A stretch of DNA of 17,858 nt from Planctomycetota bacterium. Lineage in GTDB: Bacteria; Planctomycetota; Planctomycetia; Pirellulales; Thermoguttaceae. Shown piece after piece: positions 13,501 to 17,858 of the stretch (positions within the stretch are counted from its first letter, which is position 1; each line of letters begins with the position of its first letter). Location: contig JABMRP010001380.1 in assembly GCA_013202535.1 (NCBI GenBank), positions 1-17,858 on the forward strand, read 5' to 3'. The notes beneath the pieces were generated by a model. The model worked only from the letters and a program-made list of their open reading frames with translations, was not told the origin of the DNA and did no database searches. Made by a program: the position numbers and the translations under genes.

Positions 13501-13680
13501 ATCTTCGACCGTCCGTCGGGGACCTACTTCTTGTTCGATCTCAAGGAAGATCCCGAGGAGATGGTCAACTTGGCGGACGATCGGCCCGAGTTGCTCGAAG
13601 AGATGCTGGGGCGTCTCGCCGAACTGCTCCAGCGGCATCCGTCCGTTGCCGGGGGCGTCTTCCCAGAGGAAGGCGGGTAG
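10558..13680 (+). CDS. Polytopic membrane protein with extracytoplasmic sulfatase-superfamily domain (LtaS-like active site)
   Basis: The 1040-residue protein has about 12 membrane segments in residues 15-525 (for example 16-35, 64-83, 109-125, 147-168, 238-264, 313-337, 393-417, 505-525). An EF-hand-like DFDRDG at 556-561 follows, then an alkaline-phosphatase/sulfatase domain from about 605. The domain shows PNLMILYLEG (608-617), CIYPSTWDSW (656-665), NDTHFPW with His784, and GDHG with Asp859-His860. Its C-terminus has the sulfatase-like YFLFDLKEDPEEMVNLA. The formylglycine motif C-x-P/A-S-R is not present. Glu616, Thr661, Asp859 and His860 instead match the Mn/Thr site of lipoteichoic acid synthase. 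It may be a phosphoglycerol- or phosphoethanolamine-type transferase acting on an envelope polymer. The substrate is unknown. The ATG lacks a clear ribosome site. Confidence 0.85.
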   Translation: MKQRFSWLPSSLSFWHLVSVIWLLVVLTIGALTSFRAVKNSGMAQLFQLDDVPLLWYLKINYGTFVWSGVALGVLFLVAMVALRRRFQGGNGSLDANPPKIEFPRTAHGIWLLICVALFVGIGLFECRYHFAPNTGRLDVPSAEPMAWALVALVAVIAWLMTCVIPAATGEQDSPGRANPGGRVPLGTRLGVTYLLGGASVLIYALWEHREFWNPEANGGYIYAPFFREGEAADANVILYSTSILFATIIALVGVVGYVSLWLASRSGRRTKSPMTVVDCRRQALLAAMLWTATLGVPWQIKILGEINAEKGWILPALLLVFCLAALWPMAMVSSLMLKRDFDSARQADRARKGAAASNDYPRRSELAFWTLLLFPVYPYIRWLGGWTARWRYLFLMGTAAVMIGGLTWLFIWLEYLFDFDDWRGMLETAQFPFLRVMMSLLGAYFTYLVVRSVWIRLGIWTKRLRRNSGPADNDGEPLSPEGHEAAREFPNPTRGVRLVGRLARAMILLLVLAALVGASWPFWGWRGISKNTFARTFEFSDRHEFELLFLHWVFDFDRDGYASVLHGADPDDFDRYMIPGYTTPIEPKEIPDDWFEIQHADRAREFPNLMILYLEGVVPRAISAYGQRQLPDGLQATRHIDSVAAEGTIFRQARCIYPSTWDSWVAVNSGRFMRTISLDVSLSYKGRYTRFNNMYKVLRLAGVDRWCHADTNPYYTLSVPDDFHAPDDPPWQSGDQFDSNVTGEEFQRGVTRGDKRAQRIVDFLDDIKPGEKFFACEHFNDTHFPWERTPLERAKELGFPEGIRPYEADARLPNGQKHDRISRYYHTITRTDAQIGQILDKLKERGLYDNTMIVFVGDHGCQWWEHEHCYYVAHLYEQCIRVPMIVRIPGVPSGGIRDEPVLQTDILATVMEWAGVVQADPSEAYPLNSNSLLPLMQDRASGSAGGERVRALVDRLWNRDVVLLTHYDMFGVLHNARYKLIFDRPSGTYFLFDLKEDPEEMVNLADDRPELLEEMLGRLAELLQRHPSVAGGVFPEEGG

Positions 13681-13721
13681 TGCGGTGGCGGGCCGGCGCT
13701 GCGCTGGTCCCATTCTACAAG

Positions 13722-13743
13722 GCTGAATTCGTGCGAATTCAGC
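13722..13743. terminator. Hairpin between convergent genes, possible terminator
   Basis: GCTGAATTC and GAATTCAGC form a perfect 9-bp stem around a GTGC loop. It lies 41 bp after the sulfatase-like stop and overlaps the last codons of maf, between convergent genes. No T-run follows, so an intrinsic terminator is only possible, not shown. Confidence 0.35.
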
Positions 13744-14320
13744 TACCGTAACCCGCCAACATCCGCTCAAATAGTTCCATCGGCAATCCGACGACGTTGG
13801 ACGGGCTGCCCCGCACGACGTGGACCCAACCGATGCGGTCCTGGTAGCCGAAGGCGCCGGCCTTTCCTCTCCACTGCCCGCCGGCCAGATAAGCGTTGAG
13901 CAACGCGTCGTCCAGCCGGTCCATGCATAACGTGGTGACGTCGACTTCAACGGTGGGTCGGCCATCGGGCACCGGCCACAGACACAGCCCGCTATAGACG
14001 TGATGGCGCCGTCCGCGGAGGGTTTCGAGCATCGCCCGGGCGTGATCCTCGTCGTCGGGCTTGCCGAGGATCTGTCCGTCACACTCGGCCACGGTATCAC
14101 AGCCGACGACCAATCCGCCGGCGATGCGGCGTGCCACGTCGGCGGCTTTTTGATGTGCCTGACGTGCCACAAACTCGCCCGGGCTCTCCCCCTCATGGCG
14201 TTGGCCTTCGGTGCTCTCGCCGGGCGGAACCACCTCGAACTCATATCCGGCGGCGGCCAGAAGTTCCCGGCGCCGAGGAGATTGACTTGCCAAGACAAGT
14301 TTCAACGGGCGGTCGGGCAT
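13739..14320 (-). CDS. maf: Maf family nucleoside triphosphate pyrophosphatase
   Basis: The 193-residue protein has every Maf signature: LASQSPRRRELL (10-21) for nucleotide binding, GCDTVAECDGQILGKP (73-88) with the catalytic Asp75 and Lys87, GRRHHVYSGL (103-112), GKAGAFGYQD (152-161) with Gln160, and NVVGLP (175-180). Maf proteins hydrolyse non-canonical or specific nucleoside triphosphates (dTTP/UTP or modified pyrimidines in the MafA/YhdE type; m7GTP in the YceF type) to the monophosphate and pyrophosphate, in the cytoplasm. I do not assign the subtype. The ATG at 14320 has only a weak ribosome site. The gene is convergent with the sulfatase-like gene and divergent from the pseudouridine synthase gene. 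Confidence 0.93.
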   Translation of the reverse strand: MPDRPLKLVLASQSPRRRELLAAAGYEFEVVPPGESTEGQRHEGESPGEFVARQAHQKAADVARRIAGGLVVGCDTVAECDGQILGKPDDEDHARAMLETLRGRRHHVYSGLCLWPVPDGRPTVEVDVTTLCMDRLDDALLNAYLAGGQWRGKAGAFGYQDRIGWVHVVRGSPSNVVGLPMELFERMLAGYGS

Positions 14321-14431
14321 CGCGGAGTTTTCCGGCTGGGGGTTTGGGGTAACGCCTCGTCAGCGCGAGGTGTACGTGATACGATGGACATTGTAAAATA
14401 CGTGTTTCTCCCGGGATACCCCGACGCGCCC

Positions 14432-15112
14432 ATGGACGATAGCCCACTTGAAATACTGTACGAAGACAACCACCTGCTGGCCGTGGTCAAGCCGGCCGGA
14501 CTGCCCACGATGGGCACACCCGGCGGCACATTGACCTTGCTGGACGTGGCGCGTCGATACATCAAGCAGCAATACGATAAACCGGGCAACGTTTATCTGG
14601 GCGTGGTGAGCCGGCTCGACGCGCCGACCACGGGCGTTGTCCTCTTGGCCCGGACCTCCAAAGCGGCCCGCCGACTTACCGAACAGTTTCGCGAGCGGAC
14701 GGTGCGGAAATCCTATCGCGTGTTGGTCGAGGGCGCGATCCGCCAGCTTGAGGGAGAATGCGTGGACTGGGTCGCCCCGGACAAGCGGCACCGGCGAATG
14801 CGGATTGTCGGCCGCACGCTCCCCGATGCGAAGGAAGCCCGGCTTGCCTACCGGCGGTTGTCGGTGGTCGAGGGCAATTCGCTGTTGGAGGTCGACTTGC
14901 TGACCGGGCGGAAGCATCAGATACGCCTCCAGATGGCTCATGCCGGCCACCCCGTGGTGGGAGATCGGAAGTATGGAAGCGTGATTCAGTTTCCGGCCGG
15001 CATTGCCCTGCACGCACACCGCCTGATCGTACTCCATCCGGTCGAAAAGACGCCCGTCGAATTAGTGGCACCACTCCCGGAAACATGGGGGGACTTTGGA
15101 ATTCGGGCTTAG
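14432..15112 (+). CDS. RluA-family pseudouridine synthase
   Basis: From the ATG at 14432 the protein has 226 residues. It shows the RluA pattern: LEILYEDNHLLAVVKPAGLP (6-25), SRLDAPTTGVVLLAR (60-74) with catalytic Asp63, KSYRVLVEG, the LTGRKHQIRLQMAHAGHPVVGDRKYG block, and a C-terminal ALHAHRL. It converts uridine to pseudouridine in rRNA or tRNA. The usual HRLD motif reads SRLD here. There is no S4 domain, as in RluA/TruC types. The frame is open upstream, with an ATG at 14384 (16 residues more). Codons in that extension are AT-rich and unlike the gene, and the family normally begins close to LEILYED, so I prefer 14432. Neither start has a good ribosome site. The exact target nucleotide is unknown. 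Confidence 0.88.
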   Translation: MDDSPLEILYEDNHLLAVVKPAGLPTMGTPGGTLTLLDVARRYIKQQYDKPGNVYLGVVSRLDAPTTGVVLLARTSKAARRLTEQFRERTVRKSYRVLVEGAIRQLEGECVDWVAPDKRHRRMRIVGRTLPDAKEARLAYRRLSVVEGNSLLEVDLLTGRKHQIRLQMAHAGHPVVGDRKYGSVIQFPAGIALHAHRLIVLHPVEKTPVELVAPLPETWGDFGIRA

Positions 15113-15130
15113 TCCGACGGGGGGCGAATC

Positions 15131-15160
15131 TTGGCGCCGACACCCCCGGTGGGGTATCGT
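15131..15160 (+). promoter_or_regulatory. Possible promoter of the Ser/Thr kinase gene
   Basis: TTGGCG (15131-15136) and TATCGT (15155-15160) are separated by 18 nt; each matches consensus at 4 of 6 positions. It lies 58 nt before the GTG at 15218. If real, it rules out the in-frame TTG at 15131 as the start. Confidence 0.35.
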
Positions 15161-15201
15161 AATAGTAGCGGCTTGGCTATCGAAGCGTTGTTTCGTGTCT
15201 C

Positions 15202-15207
15202 GAAGGA
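15202..15207 (+). promoter_or_regulatory. Ribosome binding site supporting the GTG start of the kinase
   Basis: GAAGGA lies 10 nt before the GTG at 15218. No comparable site precedes the upstream in-frame TTG codons (15131, 15188). Confidence 0.5.
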
Positions 15208-15217
15208 TATCGATTGC

Positions 15218-16552
15218 GTGAGTACGACCAGCAAATCAGGATTCAGTTGGTGTGCGTTGGCTAGCGGTCTGTTGACCCAAGAGCAGGTCGACGAAGCCAT
15301 CGCGGCGCTGGCCGGTCCCGCGACGCCCCCGCCCCCCGGCGGGCGTCCCTCGCTGCCTTCGCTTGCGGGCGATCAGCAGTTGGCCGACAAACTGATGGAA
15401 CTGGGACACCTCAACCGCTGGCAGGCCGAGCAATTGATGGCCGGACGGACCAAGTTCAATCTCGGTCCCTACCAGGTGATCGATTCGATCGGTCAGGGAG
15501 GGATGGGACAGGTCTTCAAGGCCAAGCACGAGATCCTCGGCCGGGTCGTGGCGGTTAAGGTGCTGCCGCGGAGCGAATCGACGCCCGAGGCCGTGGCCAG
15601 TTTTACCCGGGAGATCAAGGCCCAGGCCAAGCTCGACCATGCGCATCTGGTTGCGGCGGTCGACGCGGGCCACGACGGCAACGTGCATTTTCTGGTGACC
15701 GAGTACGTGCCGGGGACCGATCTGCACAAGTACGTTCGTCAACACGGGGCCTTGGACATGAAGACGGCGGCGACCATCATTTCCGACGCCGCCCGTGGAC
15801 TGCAATACGCCCATGAGGAAGGTCTCATTCATCGCGACGTAAAGCCCGGCAACGTGTTGGTCACGCCGGAAGGCCGGGCCAAGCTTTCCGACCTGGGGCT
15901 GGCCGGTCCGCTGGCCGGCGACGCCGAAAACGATCCCCGCTTCGGCAAGATCGTGGGCACCGCCGATTACCTCTCGCCCGACCATATCGATGCCCCCTGG
16001 AATCCGACCCCGGCGTGGGACATCTACTCGCTCGGGTGTACGCTCTACTACGCGGTTACCCGCAAAGTGCCGTTTCCCGGCGGTTCGACGCGCGATAAGG
16101 CCGAGGCCCATCGCAAACTTGAGCCGCTGGCCCCACAGCGATTGAACCCCGGCTTGAGTGATGAATTTGCCGAGGTACTGCACGCCATGATGGCCAAGGA
16201 TCCGGCCGAGCGAATCGCCTCGGCGGCCGAGGTGGTCGAGCGATTGGCACCCTGGACGGGCCAGAGCGCAACGATGCCCACCGAAGCGCTGCCGACACGC
16301 CCCGGCGGCAGGAAGCTGGCCGATACGAAGCTGGGATTTCCCGAGCTATCCGACGCAACGCCGAAGGAGGCGGTGATTCCCATGGCCGTGCCGCCCACCG
16401 CCCGCCATCCGGCTTCGCAAGACGATTCGGTCGAGGAGACCGAGGACGACCTGCCGCCGCTGTTGCATCCGGTCGTGGTGCTGGTGTTGGCTCCCCTGGC
16501 CTTCTCCATCACGATGGTGGTCCTGGGAATGCTCTTGAAATCGGCCTGGTAG
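15218..16552 (+). CDS. Membrane-anchored Ser/Thr protein kinase (Hanks type), planctomycete architecture
   Basis: From the GTG at 15218 the protein has 444 residues. Residues 10-83 are a module seen before many planctomycete kinases: ALASGLLTQEQVDEA, then LADKLMELGHLNRWQAEQL and AGRTKFNLGPYQV. The kinase domain (85-345) has the Gly loop GQGGMGQVF (92-100), Lys114 in VAVK, Glu132, the catalytic loop HRDVKPGN (205-212; Asp207, Asn212), DLG in place of DFG (Asp225), YLSPD in place of SPE (251-255), and DIYSLG (268-273). All residues needed for activity are present. A Pro/Ser-rich stretch leads to one C-terminal membrane helix (about 421-441) and no large outer domain, so it would signal from the membrane into the cytoplasm. 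Its substrates are unknown. It converges on the next gene, 25 bp apart. Confidence 0.93.
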   Translation: MSTTSKSGFSWCALASGLLTQEQVDEAIAALAGPATPPPPGGRPSLPSLAGDQQLADKLMELGHLNRWQAEQLMAGRTKFNLGPYQVIDSIGQGGMGQVFKAKHEILGRVVAVKVLPRSESTPEAVASFTREIKAQAKLDHAHLVAAVDAGHDGNVHFLVTEYVPGTDLHKYVRQHGALDMKTAATIISDAARGLQYAHEEGLIHRDVKPGNVLVTPEGRAKLSDLGLAGPLAGDAENDPRFGKIVGTADYLSPDHIDAPWNPTPAWDIYSLGCTLYYAVTRKVPFPGGSTRDKAEAHRKLEPLAPQRLNPGLSDEFAEVLHAMMAKDPAERIASAAEVVERLAPWTGQSATMPTEALPTRPGGRKLADTKLGFPELSDATPKEAVIPMAVPPTARHPASQDDSVEETEDDLPPLLHPVVVLVLAPLAFSITMVVLGMLLKSAW

Positions 16553-16577
16553 CCAGGCGCGAATCGACCGGGGCCGC

Positions 16578-17858
16578 CTACTGCGGCTGCTCGGCGGCGC
16601 GGATCGCGTCGGCCAACTGCTGGATCGGATCCGGTTGGGGATTGAGATGCTTTTTCAGAAGCGATTCGGTCTGGGCAAACATCGCGTCGATCTTGCCCTG
16701 GATTGCCGGATCGTTGGAGGTGGGCTTCTCCTCATCGAGTTGGCGTGCCAAGCCGCGCAGTTCGCTGAGTAGATCCAAAGCCTTATCGAGTTCACCCTGC
16801 TGGCGATACGAGTGGGCCCGCGCGAGCAGAACCTCGCGTTGGGCAACCAAGTCGACCAGCCGCGATTGCAGGCGTTTCGTTCGTCCTTCGGCCTCCAGGC
16901 GGATACCATCGTCGGCAATCAGGGCCTCGGCCGTCGGGTCCAATCCCGGTACGACGGGGAGCCGGGCGAGCAATTCCCGGCCGCTCTTGACCAACACAAT
17001 GCAAACCCCCTGATCGGCCGGTTCCAGCGCGATGCTTCCATGCCGATCGGTGTACCCGAGATGCTCGGTCGCTTTGGAGCCGGGCGATTGGGTGAAGACA
17101 TCGTATCCGGCCAGAGCCTTTTCGCGGTCGGTTCGCGAATGGAGCACCAGTCGGGTCGTACCCCGAGGTGGAACGACCGCCAGGGCCAGTTGCTCGACCC
17201 GGCCGCGTCGACGACCGCTGAGCGGACTACGAATTCCACTAACCAGCGTACAGTCTCTTCGGGCGGGCGCCGCCGGATCGGCTTGCTCGGCAACCAGAAA
17301 CGTCCAGGGCACGGGCCGAACGTCGAAGAAGGTGGCCGGGTTGGTGCGCGCGTCGCGGAAGGCTCCGTCGCCGTGGTTGTAACGCGTCAGCGGACGAAAG
17401 ACGTCGCCGGCGCCGACCAACTCCAATTCCCGATCGCGCAACGGCAAGGCCGCCCCTTTGAGCCGCAACACGACATTCTGCTTCGTGCTCTCCACGAGTG
17501 CCAGGGGGGCAAAGGCCGCCACGAGCGTTTCAAACGCCACGTCGCACAACTTGCTCGACTGACGCGCCCGTTGGGCAACCGGCGCATTCCACGTATGCGT
17601 GTGCATGTCCAACTCGCGCGACGTGACCATGTATCCCACGTCGGCGGGCACGACGGTCACCACAAACCACTTATCGGACTTCAGCGCCCAAGGCGGAATC
17701 GAAGCGTCGTCGAGTGTCCCTTGGGCCGAGAGGAGTTCGTGTCGCAAGGCAGGTTCCGCGCACGCCGCTTCCAGTCGCCACGGCGCGCCAATGAACGACT
17801 CGGCTCGCTCGGTCAGGCCCCCGCGGAGTTCCGACTCCAGGCTCGCCGGCCACTCGGC
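16578..17858 (-). CDS. Large protein of unknown function, 5' end beyond the window
   Basis: The frame is open from the stop at 16578-16580 to the right edge with 426 codons, so the N-terminus is missing. A TTG at 17747 could serve as a start, but the upstream codons (ending in TERAESFIGAPWRLEAACAE) look coding and the frame has no stop before 17858. The middle part holds LVAAFAPLALVE and repeated beta-strand-like stretches such as FVVTVVPADVGYMVTSRELD. The segment 16900-17100 contains GYTDRHGSIALEPADQG, reminiscent of a carboxypeptidase-regulatory-like beta-sandwich. The C-terminal 130 residues are charged and helical (QREVLLARAHSYRQQGELDK), TPR- or coiled-coil-like. I do not recognise the family. 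It is convergent with the kinase gene, with only 25 bp between the stops. Confidence 0.75.
   Translation of the reverse strand, partial: AEWPASLESELRGGLTERAESFIGAPWRLEAACAEPALRHELLSAQGTLDDASIPPWALKSDKWFVVTVVPADVGYMVTSRELDMHTHTWNAPVAQRARQSSKLCDVAFETLVAAFAPLALVESTKQNVVLRLKGAALPLRDRELELVGAGDVFRPLTRYNHGDGAFRDARTNPATFFDVRPVPWTFLVAEQADPAAPARRDCTLVSGIRSPLSGRRRGRVEQLALAVVPPRGTTRLVLHSRTDREKALAGYDVFTQSPGSKATEHLGYTDRHGSIALEPADQGVCIVLVKSGRELLARLPVVPGLDPTAEALIADDGIRLEAEGRTKRLQSRLVDLVAQREVLLARAHSYRQQGELDKALDLLSELRGLARQLDEEKPTSNDPAIQGKIDAMFAQTESLLKKHLNPQPDPIQQLADAIRAAEQPQ

Noticed and set aside
10558..13680. Annotation as an ordinary formylglycine sulfatase
   Set aside because: The C-x-P/A-S-R motif is missing: Ile657 and Thr661 occupy the Cys and Arg positions when aligned on Pro659-Ser660.
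13357..14298. A 313-codon minus-strand frame overlapping maf and the end of the sulfatase-like gene
   Set aside because: The other minus-strand frame (13739-14320) carries the full Maf signature set, and the plus strand carries the sulfatase-like C-terminus.
14000..14383. Long 5' extension of the pseudouridine synthase frame across maf
   Set aside because: It overlaps the opposite-strand maf gene almost completely and has no similarity to the family; the recognisable protein starts at 14384 or 14432.
15131..15217. TTG start of the kinase gene adding 29 residues
   Set aside because: The TTG lacks a ribosome site and coincides with a promoter-like -35; the GTG at 15218 has GAAGGA upstream.
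15236..16183. A 315-codon minus-strand frame opposite the kinase gene
   Set aside because: The plus strand encodes all kinase motifs over this interval; the opposite frame has none of its own.
1..17858. tRNA, rRNA, CRISPR array, integrase or attachment sites
   Set aside because: No cloverleaf-like or rRNA-like stretch, no regularly spaced direct repeats and no recombinase gene were seen by eye; a covariance-model scan was not possible.

Overview
The window is a GC-rich, densely coded stretch of a bacterial chromosome that reads as planctomycete (PVC group). Several lines agree: a Ser/Thr kinase with an N-terminal 'lax/WQaeqL.aGR' module of the type seen on planctomycete kinases; a lipoprotein made of short 21-residue leucine-rich repeats that in this phylum usually hang on kinases; an ECF sigma / membrane anti-sigma / PDZ trio; a polytopic sulfatase-superfamily protein; and palindromic REP-like repeats in several intergenic gaps. 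I saw no rRNA, tRNA, CRISPR array, integrase or transposase. The assignment to the phylum is inference from these traits.

Left part (1-5360, all on the minus strand): a catabolic-looking cluster transcribed right to left: SDR oxidoreductase, deoxyribose-phosphate aldolase (deoC), zinc alcohol dehydrogenase (4-nt overlap with deoC), class II ketose-bisphosphate aldolase, and a GldA-type iron/zinc polyol dehydrogenase. A secreted SMP-30/NHL-like beta-propeller protein, cut by the window edge, follows. Together these give three NAD(P)-dependent dehydrogenases and two aldolases, which suits oxidation of a sugar or polyol followed by carbon-carbon cleavage. No kinase or transporter is in view, so the substrate stays unknown. 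The gaps between the adh, class II aldolase and gldA genes carry strong inverted repeats, one of them with REPIN architecture (GTAG + hairpin, twice, inverted).

Middle (5361-10347, plus strand): a divergent intergenic region with a good sigma-70-like promoter; an LRR lipoprotein with a TTG start; the trio ECF sigma factor, single-pass anti-sigma-like protein (4-nt overlap) and secreted PDZ protein; and a uroporphyrinogen-decarboxylase-family protein that is not a canonical HemE, with its own TTGACA promoter.

Right part (10348-17858): a 1040-residue membrane protein with about 12 membrane segments and an extracytoplasmic sulfatase-superfamily domain. It lacks the formylglycine Cys motif and instead carries Glu616, Thr661, Asp859 and His860, a set that matches the lipoteichoic-acid-synthase metal/nucleophile site. 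Next come Maf nucleotide pyrophosphatase (minus), a divergent RluA-type pseudouridine synthase, a membrane-anchored Ser/Thr kinase, and a convergent gene for a large protein of unknown function whose 5' end lies beyond the right edge.

The most interesting items are the sulfatase/LtaS hybrid, the several palindromic repeat types packed into and beside one operon, and the stand-alone 21-residue LRR lipoprotein next to an envelope-type ECF system.
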